This document shows, one piece after another, positions 53,447 through 64,000 of a stretch of DNA of 64,000 bases. The notes under the pieces were generated by a model that was not told where the DNA came from, made no database searches, and saw nothing but the letters and a program-made list of their open reading frames with translations. The DNA comes from Acetobacteraceae bacterium (GTDB lineage Bacteria > Pseudomonadota > Alphaproteobacteria > Acetobacterales > Acetobacteraceae): assembly GCA_004843345.1 (NCBI GenBank), contig CP039460.1, positions 1,158,501 through 1,222,500 of the forward strand, read 5' to 3'. The number at the start of each line of letters is the position of its first letter. Within the stretch, counting starts at the first letter, position 1. The position numbers and the translations under genes are program-made.

Positions 53447-55225
53447 ATGACTGAATTCCCAGATCCAAACAGTTCAAATGAAAATCCTAGGCCTCATCAT
53501 TCTCGAAGGGCATATGAATCAGGAGAGCAAATTAGCGAGCGCTTTCAGGAAGACGAGGATGAAGATGCTATTTTGCGTCCAACTCGGGTTTCGGTTCTTT
53601 GGGTTATTCCCGTTATTGCAATTGGGATTTCACTTTGGATGGCGTGGCATTATTTTTCCAGCCAAGGGCCTGAAATTACGATTTCATTTGAATCTGGGGA
53701 TGGCTTAAATCCAGGGCAAACGCAGGTAAAGGATTTGGCTGTTCCTATGGGAACGGTTAAAGAGGTTAAGCTTGCAGATGATCTGACCCATGTGCAGGTT
53801 CTTGTTAAAATGTCTCGAAATGCAACGCATTTTCTAACAGATAAAACACGTTTTTGGATTGTCCGTCCGCAAGTTAGCGGCGGTACAATTAGCGGTTTAG
53901 AAACCATTATGAGCGGTTCTTATATTGCGATGGATCCCGGCCCTCCAAATGCGAAGCATGCGGAAGCAAAAACCAGTTTTGTCGGTTTGGAAACTCCTCC
54001 AGGACGCCGTTGGGATCAGCCAGGGACGAATTTCTGGGTTATGACGCCTTCTTTGGGAGCTCTTGGTGGAAGCCCTTCAGGTGCACCAGTATTTTATCGT
54101 GATTTGAATGTTGGTGAGGTCTTAGGCTACACAACACCAAATGATGGTATCGGTCCGATGATGGTGCAGATTTTTGTCCGTAAGCCTTATGATCGTTATT
54201 TGCGCGTTGGAAGCCGTTGCTGGAATGCTTCTGGTGTTGAAGTTGGCTTTAGTGGGGGCGCTTTTAAATTACAGCTTGAATCTTTACAAGCCTTACTAAG
54301 TGGCGGGATCGCCTTTGGCCCTCCTGTTATGGAAGATAGCCTAACAGGGAACGGTGGTGCGCCTGCCGAACCAGACAGTGTTTTTTGGCTTTACAATTCC
54401 GAAAGTGATGCAAAAAGCACCCGATATAAAGAGCGGATTAAAGTGGTTACTTACGTCGATAGCTCTGTTGGAAGTCTGGCCAAAGGCAGCGTTGTCAGCA
54501 TGTTCGGTGTTCAAATTGGTGTTGTCAGTAATGTTGCGCTCGATCTTTGTGCGGATACATGCAAAAACAAAGCGAGGGTTCGTATTGAGATGATGCTTGA
54601 GCCAGGACGCGTGGCAAAAGTGGGCGTTCTAAATCAAAGCGATATTGAAAAGCACAAGGCGCATCTGCTTGATTTCTTACGGGATGGTCTTCGTGCTTCT
54701 GTGACAAGTGGCAGCATGCTAACGGGAGAGACTGTGATTGCGCTTTCCTTTGGGCCTAAGCCAAAAGATCCTAAATTGGTTTATGAAAATGACGGTGCAA
54801 TTGTCATTCCGGGAGATCCAGGCGGTGTCAATGCCATTATCGATAATGTCTCTAAAATTTCGGATAAAATTTCGAAAATGCCGTTGGAGCAGATTGCCAA
54901 TAATTTAAATGGTCTGTTGGGAGGAACGAGCAAAATTGTCAATAATCCAGATACAGAGCAAACCATTAAGGCGTTGCGTGATTCCTTGAGATCTTTGAGT
55001 AAGTTGCTGAGTACGACAGATAAAAATCTGCCTGCGTTGACAGCACAAGCCAATAAAACGATGGCAAGCGCTTCAACCTTCCTTGATGCGTTGAGTGGAG
55101 ATTCTGATTTACATCACAATGTTCAGAATATGGTGGTGCAGATGAATGAAATGGTGACGACCTTGCGTCAACTTCTTTCCTATCTTAGCTATCACCCAAA
55201 TGCCGTAATCGTTGGCAGACATTAA
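53447..55225 (+). CDS. pqiB: PqiB-type MCE-domain membrane protein
   Basis: A 592-residue periplasm-spanning protein anchored by one membrane segment (VLWVIPVIAIGISLWMAWHYF, about residues 43-63). Three MCE/MlaD domains follow; the first has FESGDGLNPGQTQVKDLAVPMGTV, in part, and the third TYVDSSVGSLAKGSVVSMFG. A C-terminal helical tail (residues about 490-575) is where E. coli PqiB forms its needle. GGAG 7 bases upstream of ATG. The protein is longer than E. coli PqiB (546). Confidence 0.93.
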   Translation: MTEFPDPNSSNENPRPHHSRRAYESGEQISERFQEDEDEDAILRPTRVSVLWVIPVIAIGISLWMAWHYFSSQGPEITISFESGDGLNPGQTQVKDLAVPMGTVKEVKLADDLTHVQVLVKMSRNATHFLTDKTRFWIVRPQVSGGTISGLETIMSGSYIAMDPGPPNAKHAEAKTSFVGLETPPGRRWDQPGTNFWVMTPSLGALGGSPSGAPVFYRDLNVGEVLGYTTPNDGIGPMMVQIFVRKPYDRYLRVGSRCWNASGVEVGFSGGAFKLQLESLQALLSGGIAFGPPVMEDSLTGNGGAPAEPDSVFWLYNSESDAKSTRYKERIKVVTYVDSSVGSLAKGSVVSMFGVQIGVVSNVALDLCADTCKNKARVRIEMMLEPGRVAKVGVLNQSDIEKHKAHLLDFLRDGLRASVTSGSMLTGETVIALSFGPKPKDPKLVYENDGAIVIPGDPGGVNAIIDNVSKISDKISKMPLEQIANNLNGLLGGTSKIVNNPDTEQTIKALRDSLRSLSKLLSTTDKNLPALTAQANKTMASASTFLDALSGDSDLHHNVQNMVVQMNEMVTTLRQLLSYLSYHPNAVIVGRH

Positions 55226-55238
55226 AGGAGTGCCAAAA

Positions 55239-56003
55239 ATGAATTGGATGAAAACAATCGTTAGAAAACCAGCACTGGGCATTTCCTTTTTAGGGTTTGC
55301 CTTGGCGGGCTGTTTTAATTCTACCCCACATTTTTATAGTCTTGTGCAAAAGCCCATGCAGGTTGTTCAAGAATCAGAAAAAATGGGTCCGATTAAAGTC
55401 TTTTTGCCTTTTGTACCGGCATCTCTGGATCGGGATGTCATGGTGAAAAATGCTGGGCCTTACCAGCTTACTTTGACAAAGGCTTCTTGGAGTGAACCTC
55501 TGCCTGCTCAAATTGCTGAGGCTTTTAAGCGGGATTTAGCGCAGGCTTTGCCAAATGAGCTTGTTTACCGTCAAAATAATATGGTCGCAGAGCAAGCTCG
55601 TATCGGGGTTGATTTGAGTATTGACCGTTTTTCTTTGGATGAAAAAGGGTATGCTGTTCTCGATGGGCTAGCTTCTTTCACCCTGCATGATCGTTCTGGT
55701 AAACGTTTGTCTGCTAAGACGCATCGGTTTTCATGGAAGTCTGAAAAGACGGCAGGAAGCAGTGTCCAAACTGAAATTGACTTGTTAAGTCAAGGGATTG
55801 CAAACTGGGCGCAGGATACTGCGAATTTTATGGCAAAAGACCTTCATCCTAAGGCTGATGTAAAAGTGGCCGAAATTTCAGAAACTGAAAAAGAGGCAGA
55901 TGAAGCTGAGAAAGAGATGCGGCAGGCACAAATGATTTCTTCAGCTAACCAGAAACTTGCACAAGAACAGAAGAAGATGGAAAAAACAGCGAAAAAGGAA
56001 TAA
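55239..56003 (+). CDS. pqiC: PqiC-type outer-membrane lipoprotein
   Basis: About 254 residues from ATG 55239, which has AAGGAG 8 bases upstream (the frame is open to 55212 and overlaps pqiB). The signal peptide ends in lipobox LAGC. The ABC-transport-auxiliary (DUF330) domain shows TPHFYSLVQ, the VKVFLPFVPASLDR-like block and RIGVDLSIDRFSLDEKG. The C-terminal 40 residues are a charged helix (EISETEKEADEAEKEM). Completes pqiABC. Confidence 0.88.
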   Translation: MNWMKTIVRKPALGISFLGFALAGCFNSTPHFYSLVQKPMQVVQESEKMGPIKVFLPFVPASLDRDVMVKNAGPYQLTLTKASWSEPLPAQIAEAFKRDLAQALPNELVYRQNNMVAEQARIGVDLSIDRFSLDEKGYAVLDGLASFTLHDRSGKRLSAKTHRFSWKSEKTAGSSVQTEIDLLSQGIANWAQDTANFMAKDLHPKADVKVAEISETEKEADEAEKEMRQAQMISSANQKLAQEQKKMEKTAKKE

Positions 56004-56036
56004 GATTGACTTCTTATTTTGTTGGGAGGGAAAAAA

Positions 56037-56909
56037 GTGACTGAAGAGAAAAAGCTTCCTCCCACCACGCTCAAAACGCTTGAAAAACGTTTTGAGCAGG
56101 CTGGAAGCAGGTTTGAAGGTGTATTTCCGACAGATGATGAGGAAATGCTTCCGAGGGAGCGTTTGTTGGCTGAAGAGTTGCCTGTGACGCTTCATTATAA
56201 TGGTGCTTTTGAACATGGCACGATGATGGTCACGCCTTTGGATTTAGAAGATTTCGCACTAGGGATTTCTTTGTCAGAGCGGATTATTCAAGGAAGGGAA
56301 GATCTTAAAAATGTATCTCTTTCCTGTGGGGAAAAGGGGATAGATCTCAATATCGAAATTGCGATTGAGCCATTTCGTAAGCTGTTGCGGGGATCTAGCC
56401 GAGCAACAGTTGCAGGAAGCGCATGTGGTTTATGCGGGAGTAAAGAGGAGAGTCTTTTTGATGCCTCTTTGCCAGTTATAGCCTTAGAAGAATCAGAGAA
56501 GGGACGTTATTCTCTTTCTATTATTGAGAAAGTGGTTAATGAGATGCGCGATTCTCAGATTTTAAATCAAGAGATAGGCATGTTGCATGCGGCAATTTGG
56601 GCTGATAGACAGGGAAATATCCTTTATGTCCGTGAAGATATTGGCCGGCATAATGCGTTGGATAAGTTGATTGGGGCTTTGAAGTACGCCAATATTGCGA
56701 TGAATGAGGGATTTTGCTGTTTAACCAGTCGTTGTTCATATGAAATGACGCAAAAGGCTGTTCTCGCTGGAATGCATTGTTTGGTCGCTATTTCTGCTCC
56801 AAGTGCTTATGCGGTAAGGTTAGCAAGGCAATCAGGCCTTACGTTGCTGGCGCCAGCTCAAGGAAAGCGAAAGATGATTTTTTCTCAGCCAGAACGACTC
56901 TCTTTTTAA
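56037..56909 (+). CDS. fdhD: Formate dehydrogenase accessory sulfurtransferase FdhD
   Basis: Transfers sulfur from IscS to the molybdenum cofactor to activate formate dehydrogenase. From GTG 56037 (GGGAGGG 6-8 bases upstream; the frame is open to 56019) it is 290 residues. Motifs are TPLDLEDFALGISLSE, the sulfur-carrying ACGLCG pair, REDIGRHNALDKLIGA and SRCSYEMTQKA, all typical. No formate dehydrogenase lies in the window. It is 33 bases after pqiC and 26 before the nitrate-reductase-associated gene. Confidence 0.95.
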   Translation: MTEEKKLPPTTLKTLEKRFEQAGSRFEGVFPTDDEEMLPRERLLAEELPVTLHYNGAFEHGTMMVTPLDLEDFALGISLSERIIQGREDLKNVSLSCGEKGIDLNIEIAIEPFRKLLRGSSRATVAGSACGLCGSKEESLFDASLPVIALEESEKGRYSLSIIEKVVNEMRDSQILNQEIGMLHAAIWADRQGNILYVREDIGRHNALDKLIGALKYANIAMNEGFCCLTSRCSYEMTQKAVLAGMHCLVAISAPSAYAVRLARQSGLTLLAPAQGKRKMIFSQPERLSF

Positions 56910-56935
56910 AAAGTTAGATTTAGGAGTTATCCATC

Positions 56936-57409
56936 ATGACAGAAAGCCCAAAAGTTTTTGATTTTGAAGGTAATTCTGTGAGATCTTTCCATCGTATCTC
57001 AATGTCTATGCGTCGTAAGCTTGATTTTGCGCGGATAAAAATGAGCTTGGAACAATGGGGAAAGCTTTCCCAAGAGCAACGTAAAATGCTTTTTAATGCG
57101 CCTTGTACAGGGGATGCAGAGAGCAGTCAGCATTATGCAAAACTCGTTCGTGAGGCTGTGAAACAGGCTGCGGGAGAAGAGGTTAAGGCGCTTACTGACC
57201 CACGCTTCGATCTTTGGCAAAAGGCTGATGCCATTCCTGAAAAGATTGAAAAGCTAGCTAAAAAAATGGTGAATAAAGAAATTACACTGCCTCAATGGAA
57301 GGGATTAGAATCTTTGCAGCGCTTTGCACTGTTGAAACTTTCTCAGTCTCACCGGGAAAGTGAGCATGTGAATTTCCGTTTAGCTTTGAAAGAATTTGGA
57401 CTGATCTGA
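56936..57409 (+). CDS. Nitrate reductase-associated protein (Nitr_red_assoc family)
   Basis: A 157-residue cytoplasmic protein. It matches the small family found next to assimilatory nitrate reductase in cyanobacteria: FDFEGN near the start, RRKLDFARIKMSLEQWGKLS, then NAPCTGD, and the end RFALLKLSQSHR plus LALKEFGLI. The function is unknown; members occur near molybdenum-enzyme genes. AGGAG 9 bases upstream. Here it is paired with fdhD, which handles the same cofactor. No nitrate reductase is visible. Recognition is by eye from the spacing of these blocks. Confidence 0.75.
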   Translation: MTESPKVFDFEGNSVRSFHRISMSMRRKLDFARIKMSLEQWGKLSQEQRKMLFNAPCTGDAESSQHYAKLVREAVKQAAGEEVKALTDPRFDLWQKADAIPEKIEKLAKKMVNKEITLPQWKGLESLQRFALLKLSQSHRESEHVNFRLALKEFGLI

Positions 57410-57441
57410 TCTTCAGGATGTTTTTATTTTTATAAATCTTA

Positions 57442-57474
57442 AAAACCCCAAATCTTCTCAAGATTTGGGGTTTT
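57442..57474. terminator. Bidirectional terminator between the fdhD operon and nusG
   Basis: AAAACCCCAAATCTT and AAGATTTGGGGTTTT form a perfect long stem around CTC, with T on both strands. Confidence 0.88.
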
Positions 57475-57496
57475 GCATTTTAGGCTTATAAGAAAA

Positions 57497-58030
57497 TTAT
57501 AGCTTATCAACCTGTGTATATTCGAGCTCAACAGGAGTTGCCCGTCCAAAAATGGAGACAGTGACTTTAAGGCGTTGCCGCTCTATATCTACCTCTTCAA
57601 CCGATCCATTAAAGGAGGCAAAAGGACCGTCAGAGACACGAATTTGCTCACCGACTTCAAAGTTAATAGCAGATTTAGGTGCTTGCTCAATGCCTTCTTG
57701 GGCTTGTTGAACAATGCGTTTTGCTTCGGCTGCACTAATGGGGACAGGACGGTTTCGACCACCAAGAAAGCCTGTTACTTTTGGGGTGTCTTTAACCAAA
57801 TGCCATGCTTCATCCGTGAGATCCATTTTTACCAAAATGTATCCAGGGAAGAACTTACGTTCCGCATTGACCTTTTTACCACGACGGACTTCGGTGACTT
57901 GTTCAGAAGGAATAAGAATTTCTTCGAATTGATCAGTTAAACCCTTTTTTGCAGCTTGCTCTGTAATAAATTCTGAAATCTTTTTTTCAAAGCCAGAATA
58001 AACATGGACGACATACCAGCGTTTTGCCAT
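57497..58030 (-). CDS. nusG: Transcription termination/antitermination factor NusG
   Basis: A 177-residue NusG. The NGN domain starts RWYVVHVYSGFEKKI and includes EQVTEVRRGKKVNAERKFFPGYILV in parts; the C-terminal KOW domain has VGEQIRVSDGPFASFNGSVEEVD. GGAGG precedes the ATG. It follows secE by 5 bases. The gene usually next, rplK, is absent: a strong terminator follows within 60 bases. Confidence 0.98.
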   Translation of the reverse strand: MAKRWYVVHVYSGFEKKISEFITEQAAKKGLTDQFEEILIPSEQVTEVRRGKKVNAERKFFPGYILVKMDLTDEAWHLVKDTPKVTGFLGGRNRPVPISAAEAKRIVQQAQEGIEQAPKSAINFEVGEQIRVSDGPFASFNGSVEEVDIERQRLKVTVSIFGRATPVELEYTQVDKL

Positions 58031-58035
58031 GGAGA

Positions 58036-58278
58036 CTATCCTCCGATCTGAAAGAGAGTGTGAAGGCCAAGGCCAATAAGTTGGTCGACCGCGAGAAAGA
58101 AAATACAGGTAATAGTGACCATAACCATAACGGCAATCGTCGTCGTAACAGTTGCCCGACGGTTAGGCCATGTCACACGTTTAGCAAGCGTAATCACCTG
58201 TTTAAGATAATTAACACAGCGGGTAAGAAAGCCTTCATGCACAGCATTCTGGTTAGAGATTTTATTTTTAGCTGCCAA
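58036..58278 (-). CDS. secE: Preprotein translocase subunit SecE
   Basis: An 80-residue SecE with a cytoplasmic amphipathic helix, the RVTWPNRRATVTTTIAVMVMV signature (VTWP) and one membrane segment. Start is TTG with AAGGAG 5 bases upstream. It is in an operon with nusG, downstream of tRNA-Trp, the usual order. Confidence 0.96.
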   Translation of the reverse strand: MAAKNKISNQNAVHEGFLTRCVNYLKQVITLAKRVTWPNRRATVTTTIAVMVMVTITCIFFLAVDQLIGLGLHTLFQIGG

Positions 58279-58482
58279 TGTCGCTCCTTAACAAACAACA
58301 GTTAATTCGATTGAAAATAGAAGAATAGATTCAGAGAATCTGAAAGTTATTCTTAAATTTTTAGGGTATTTACATAATCCTTTACCCTAAAGCGAAAAGG
58401 GAAGGGAAGAGTAATCTCATAAAATTAAAAGAGAACTTAACTTTTTCTAAGAATTTCTCAGATTTCAGAAATTAGAAAGAGA

Positions 58483-58559
58483 TGGCAGGGGTGGAGGGTC
58501 TCGAACCCGCAACCTCCGGTTTTGGAGACCGGCACTCTAGCCAATTGAGCTACACCCCT
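58483..58559 (-). tRNA. tRNA-Trp (anticodon CCA), CCA encoded
   Basis: A 77-base cloverleaf on the minus strand. AGGGGTG pairs with CACCCCT, discriminator G. The anticodon loop CTCCAAA is closed by CCGGT/ACCGG, giving CCA. It lies upstream of secE-nusG, as in many bacteria. Confidence 0.95.
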
Positions 58560-58860
58560 ATAACAAACCGAATCGGATTTTTCAACAAAGTAAAATGCTT
58601 CGGTCAGTCGAATGCCCCTAAAAGGGACGATTTTAAAAAATAAGTCAAGATGATTTTTAAAAAGATTAAAGAGTTGTTAATTTCATGTAAGGTATTGTCG
58701 AGATTTATTTAGCGTTGTTCTTTGTAAAAAGGCTTTAATAAAGCTTTGAAAGATTAGAAGAAATGTTAGATTTTTTTGTGGAAAATACTTTTTTTACAAA
58801 TATTCTCTTGCCCGAATGGAAGAGGAGCGCTAGAAAGCAAGAAGATAATGAATTTCCTAA
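58560..58860. other. Region between divergent tRNA genes
   Basis: About 300 AT-rich bases that must hold the promoters of tRNA-Trp (minus) and tRNA-Gly (plus). TTGCCC at about 58808 and TAGAAA 17 bases later is a possible tRNA-Gly promoter. The minus-strand frame that runs through it into tRNA-Gly is spurious. Confidence 0.35.
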
Positions 58861-58934
58861 GCGGGCGTAGCATAGTGGTAATGCAGTAGCCTTCCAAGCT
58901 TCCGATGAGGGTTCGATTCCCTTCGCCCGCTCCA
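58861..58934 (+). tRNA. tRNA-Gly (anticodon TCC), CCA encoded
   Basis: A 74-base cloverleaf. GCGGGCG pairs with CGCCCGC, discriminator T, CCA encoded. The anticodon loop CTTCCAA gives TCC. The anticodon stem has one T-T mismatch. Confidence 0.95.
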
Positions 58935-59038
58935 TTTTCGTTATAGACTATATTTTTGAGCTTCAGTCTTAATTTTAGGCATATTTTCTATATCTTCAGG
59001 CTGAGGTAATTTTAAATCTCATTTTATTACGGTGGAGT

Positions 59039-59653
59039 ATGAGCCTGAAAGACCAGAATGTCATATCTACCTCGACTTTAGAACAAGATTCTAAGGGGCC
59101 TATATTTAAGGTTCCTGAAATTTTGCCGCGGCGTTATGCGAAAGCTTTCTATAGCTGTGCGGTAGAGAAAAATCTGCTAAATGAGGTCGTTCCGCAAGTC
59201 GTTACTCTGAAGAATCTTCTTGATGAAGAGTCTTCATTGAGAAGTTTTATTGCTGATTTGGCTCTGAAGCTTGAGGCGCGTGAGCGTATCGTTTCGGAGG
59301 TTGCGGCGCAGTGTGAGCTCCATCCTGTTTTTACAAATTTTTTAAAATTGATTGTAAGGCGAGGACGTCTTTCAATTCTTCCAGAGATTTTAGAAGCTGT
59401 GCTTTATCTTACGGATAAGGTTCAGGGGGTCGTGCCTGTTAAGGTACTGACGCCAGTTAAGATGAGTGAGGCGCAGCAAGATCAATTGTGGGCTTCGCTC
59501 AAGGAAATGGGGTATCAGTCCCCTCGTATTTTTGAGGAAATCGATCCTTCCCTCCTTGGAGGTGCTGTTGTGCAGGTCGGTTTTCAGCTTTATGACACGT
59601 CTTTGAAAGGGCGGATTAACCGCCTGAAAAACGCCTTTAAGGGAGAAGTTTGA
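59039..59653 (+). CDS. atpH: F1 ATP synthase subunit delta
   Basis: Stator subunit linking F1 to the b subunits. 204 residues; [20 protein letters not shown] begins the conserved helical domain after a 25-residue extension. The C-terminal block [23 protein letters not shown] is typical. First gene of atpHAGDC; stop and atpA start overlap as TGATG. Confidence 0.95.
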   Translation: MSLKDQNVISTSTLEQDSKGPIFKVPEILPRRYAKAFYSCAVEKNLLNEVVPQVVTLKNLLDEESSLRSFIADLALKLEARERIVSEVAAQCELHPVFTNFLKLIVRRGRLSILPEILEAVLYLTDKVQGVVPVKVLTPVKMSEAQQDQLWASLKEMGYQSPRIFEEIDPSLLGGAVVQVGFQLYDTSLKGRINRLKNAFKGEV

Positions 59654-61197
59654 TGGGTATCCGTCCAGCGGAGATTTCTGAAATTATTAAAAAGGAAATC
59701 GAATCCTTTGATAAGCCGGAACTCGCATCTGAAGCCGGTGTTGTTTTAACCGTCGGTGACGGGATTGCTCGTGTCTACGGTTTGCCTGAAGTTATGGCAA
59801 GTGAGCTCGTGGTTTTTGAGCGAACAGGGTTGCGTGGAATGGTCTTTAATTTGGAAGAAGACTGTGTGGGCGTTATTCTTTTTAGTGATGGTCAAGGGCT
59901 TTTAGAGGGCGATCGTGTCCTTAGAACCCGTGAGATTGTCAAAGTGCCAGTGGGTAAGGGGCTCTTAGGGCGTGTTGTTGATGCGCTTGGAAATCCAATT
60001 GATGGTCGAGGTCCGCTGAAGGATGTGGAATATCGCCCTGCTGAAGTGGCAGCGCCAGGCGTTATGGATCGTAAGTCTGTTGATAGTCCGATGGTAACGG
60101 GTATTAAATCCATTGATGCGCTTATTCCGATTGGGCGTGGTCAGCGTGAGTTGGTTCTTGGGGATCGTAACACAGGTAAGACAACTGTTTTGCTTGATTC
60201 GATTATTTCTCAAAAATCAGTCAATGCAGAAAATGATCCTAAAAAGTCCATGTATTGCATTTATGTTGCAATTGGTCAGAAGCGTGCTTCTGTTGCGAAT
60301 ATTGTTCGTCAGCTCGAAGAGCAGGGTGCTTTGGAATATACAATTATTGTGGCGGCAACGGGTTCTGATCCTGCTTCCATGCAGTATCTTGCGCCTTATT
60401 CAGGTACCGCAATGGGTGAGTATTTCCGCGATAATGGGATGCATGCTTTGATTGGTTATGATGATTTGACCAAGCAAGCTATGGCTTACCGTCAAATGTC
60501 CTTGTTGATGCGCCGTCCTCCAGGACGTGAAGCTTATCCAGGGGATGTTTTTTACCTTCACTCACGTTTGTTGGAACGTTCAGCGCAACTTTCCGATGAA
60601 AAAGGTGGTGGGTCTTTAACTTCCTTGCCTATCGTTGAAACCTTGGCGAATGATATCTCTGCCTATATTCCGACGAATGTGATTTCTATTACAGATGGAC
60701 AGATCTTTTTGGAAAGTGAATTGTTTAGTGGGGGCTTCCGTCCTGCTATTAACGTTGGTTTTTCCGTTTCTCGTGTCGGTTCCGCTGCGCAGACAAAAGA
60801 TATGAAAAAAGTTGCTGGCCCAATGAAGTTAGAGTTGGCGCAGTATCGTGAAATGGCTGCCTTTTCTCAATTTGCATCCGATCTTGATAGTACAACACGT
60901 CGTCTTTTGGAGCGTGGTGCTCGTTTAATGGAGCTCTTAAAGCAGAATCCAGATAGCCCTCTGACGACAGCGGAAGAAGTTGTTGTTTTGTATGCAGGAA
61001 CAAGGGGATTCTTGGATAAAGTTCCATTGGAAAAAGTTGTCGATTTTGAAAAATCTCTTTTGTTGGCTTTAAAATCTGGTGCAGGAAAAGATCTTAAATC
61101 TCTTCTCGTCAAAGAAGCTAAGTTAACCCCTGAAATCGAAGAGCAAATGAAAACGCTTCTTGGTGGATTGGTTAAAGAGTTTGAGACCAGTAATTAA
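59653..61197 (+). CDS. atpA: F1 ATP synthase subunit alpha
   Basis: 514 residues, non-catalytic nucleotide-binding subunit. P-loop [26 protein letters not shown], the arginine-finger motif [11 protein letters not shown] and the N-terminal GIARVYGL beta-barrel are canonical. The ATG at 59653 overlaps the atpH stop. Confidence 0.98.
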   Translation: MGIRPAEISEIIKKEIESFDKPELASEAGVVLTVGDGIARVYGLPEVMASELVVFERTGLRGMVFNLEEDCVGVILFSDGQGLLEGDRVLRTREIVKVPVGKGLLGRVVDALGNPIDGRGPLKDVEYRPAEVAAPGVMDRKSVDSPMVTGIKSIDALIPIGRGQRELVLGDRNTGKTTVLLDSIISQKSVNAENDPKKSMYCIYVAIGQKRASVANIVRQLEEQGALEYTIIVAATGSDPASMQYLAPYSGTAMGEYFRDNGMHALIGYDDLTKQAMAYRQMSLLMRRPPGREAYPGDVFYLHSRLLERSAQLSDEKGGGSLTSLPIVETLANDISAYIPTNVISITDGQIFLESELFSGGFRPAINVGFSVSRVGSAAQTKDMKKVAGPMKLELAQYREMAAFSQFASDLDSTTRRLLERGARLMELLKQNPDSPLTTAEEVVVLYAGTRGFLDKVPLEKVVDFEKSLLLALKSGAGKDLKSLLVKEAKLTPEIEEQMKTLLGGLVKEFETSN

Positions 61198-61214
61198 GGC
61201 GGAGGAGAGACAGA

Positions 61215-62105
61215 ATGTCCTCTTTAAAGGAGCTTAAACTTAAAATTGCGGGTGTTAAATCCACCCGCAAAATTACGGAGGCTATGAGGCTTGTTTCAGC
61301 CTCAAAGCTTAATCGTGCTCAGCTTAATATGTCTGGTGCAAGGGCTTACATTGAGAAGATGGCTTCTATGATGAAAGCTGGAGCTTCTACTTCTGTTGAG
61401 TCCATTGATCTTCCTCTGCTCACGGGTGGAAAAGGCAACAAGACACTTTTTATTGTTGTTTCCGGAAATCGTGGTTTGGCTGGAGCGTATAATATTAATA
61501 TTGTACGTCACTTAAAGGCTGAAATTCAACGATCGAAAGCTGAAGGCCAAGAGTCTTCTCTTTATTTGGTTGGTAAAAAAGCTGGTCAGATTCTGAAGGC
61601 AGGTTTTGGAAATCTAATTATTGAAACGGAGCTTGCAAAAGAAAAGCTTGAAGAGCAAGAAGAACAAGCTGCTAGAATTGCAGATTTTGTTGTTGAAGAA
61701 GTAAATAAAGGTACGTTTTCTCGCGTTTTATTAATTAATAACCGTTTTGTGAATGCAATGTTGCAGATTTCACAGACAGTTTCCCTTGTCCCCCCTCTGG
61801 CTTCTGAGTCTGATGCCGATGTTGTTGAAGAGGCGGTGCTTGAGGAGCAGCAGTATGAGCCTTCGCAGGCAGGATGGCTAGAAGCCTTCCTGCCTGTTAA
61901 TCTAAAGGTAAGAATTTATCATGCCTTGCTTGAAAATGCGGTAGGCGTTCAGGGAGCCAGAATGGTGGCTATGGATGGTGCAAGCCGTAATGCAAACAAG
62001 TTGATTGATTCGCTTAGCCTGCAATATAACAGAATGCGTCAAAATAATATTACAAGAGAACTTAGTGAAATTGTGGCGGGTGCCGCGGCTGTTGGGGATA
62101 GATAG
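61215..62105 (+). CDS. atpG: F1 ATP synthase subunit gamma
   Basis: Central rotor shaft, 296 residues. The N-terminal coiled coil starts KIAGVKSTRKITEAMRLVSASKL, the C-terminal one is MVAMDGASRNANKLIDSL followed by RQNNITRELSEIVAGAAA, and between them the SGNRGLAGAYN motif is seen. GGAGGAGA upstream of ATG. Confidence 0.98.
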   Translation: MSSLKELKLKIAGVKSTRKITEAMRLVSASKLNRAQLNMSGARAYIEKMASMMKAGASTSVESIDLPLLTGGKGNKTLFIVVSGNRGLAGAYNINIVRHLKAEIQRSKAEGQESSLYLVGKKAGQILKAGFGNLIIETELAKEKLEEQEEQAARIADFVVEEVNKGTFSRVLLINNRFVNAMLQISQTVSLVPPLASESDADVVEEAVLEEQQYEPSQAGWLEAFLPVNLKVRIYHALLENAVGVQGARMVAMDGASRNANKLIDSLSLQYNRMRQNNITRELSEIVAGAAAVGDR

Positions 62106-62184
62106 CTTTATCGAGGCCTAAAAGAGGATAGACTTTATTAAACCTTGCGTTAGAATTCCCGCATAGCTTCAGGAGATAGAATAG

Positions 62185-63659
<1,475 letters not shown>

Positions 63660-63660
<1 letters not shown>

Positions 63661-64000
63661 TGGCCATTCAGCTCGAGCTTCTTTCGCCCCATAAAGAATG
63701 GTGTAATGGGGAGTACGATATGGTTGTTGTGCCGGGATCGGAAGGCGATCTCGGTGCCTTGGAAGGGCACGAGAAAACGTGCCTTTTTTTAAGAGCCGGA
63801 GTTGTTACCTTGTTTCAGGGTGGTGAAGCGGTAAGAAATATTTTTGTTAGTTCTGGCTTTGCTCAAATTACACCTAAATCAGTGACGGTGCTTGCATCTC
63901 AAGTGCAAGAGGTCGCAGATTTGTCAGTTGATGTTGCTCGGCAGAAATTAGAAACTGCAATGTCAGCCCTTACGAATGCAAGCGCTGCCAATCAAGCCGA
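63660..64000 (+). CDS. atpC: F1 ATP synthase subunit epsilon (cut by window edge)
   Basis: Starts at ATG 63660, which overlaps the atpD stop (TAATG). About 113 residues are visible. The N-terminal beta-sandwich has VVVPGSEGDLGALEGHE (usually LPGHAP) and FVSSGFAQITPKSVTVLA, typical of epsilon. The C-terminal helices are cut by the window end. Confidence 0.93.

Noticed and set aside
58735..58935. Minus-strand frame with MERAKGIEPSSEAWKATALP
   Set aside because: It is the antisense of tRNA-Gly; this peptide start is a known artefact found wherever that tRNA is translated backwards.

Overview
The window looks like an ordinary chromosomal stretch of an AT-leaning alphaproteobacterium, most likely a member of the Acetobacteraceae. 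The lineage is inferred from gene order and families. F1 ATPase genes run atpHAGDC without F0 genes. A block reads infA-maf-RNase E/G-yacG. mutY is divergent to a DUF721/DciA gene. There is an OprB porin, a Hint-domain repeat protein, and many outer-membrane and periplasmic paralogues. No phage, IS element, integrase or CRISPR array was seen.

Layout. 1-6.4 kb: mutY (partial), DciA, serB, then a tight operon miaA / ketol-acid-reductoisomerase-like gene / panB, an ABM-family monooxygenase and a ROK sugar kinase. 6.5-8.9 kb: a large AIDA-repeat plus Hint protein. 8.9-13.2 kb: serA, serC and a TonB-like protein on the minus strand; with serB the whole phosphorylated serine pathway lies in the window. 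13.3-16.3 kb: alkA-like glycosylase, infA, maf, a short RNase E/G, yacG and tRNA-Phe. 16.5-22.7 kb: a complete type I restriction-modification system in the order hsdR-hsdS-hsdM. 22.8-28.5 kb: aldo/keto reductase, OprB porin, small HTH protein, DUF421 membrane protein, Cdh and a secreted protein.

28.9-34.7 kb: two tandem paralogous TonB-dependent receptors. 34.8-42.7 kb: a secreted coiled-coil protein, two DJ-1/PfpI-like exported proteins, further secreted proteins, an M20 dipeptidase and an MFS transporter. 42.7-47.0 kb: a minus-strand operon of a Tat-exported GH32 beta-fructosidase and two paralogous outer-membrane barrels. 47.2-51.7 kb: an unannotated 23-codon gene with a strong Shine-Dalgarno and its own terminator, an Old Yellow Enzyme, a cyanase-like protein, a rhodanese, two more DJ-1-like proteins and tRNA-Thr. 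51.8-57.4 kb: pqiABC, fdhD and a nitrate-reductase-associated protein. 57.5-64 kb: nusG, secE, tRNA-Trp, tRNA-Gly and atpHAGDC (atpC cut by the edge).

The most interesting signals are enzyme paralogues whose catalytic residues have changed. The KARI-like protein next to panB has lost two of four Mg ligands and could be a dedicated ketopantoate reductase. The cyanase-like protein has lost two of three catalytic residues. The four-member DJ-1/PfpI family steps down from an intact Glu/Cys/His site to none. Calls are from reading motifs by eye; no database search was run.
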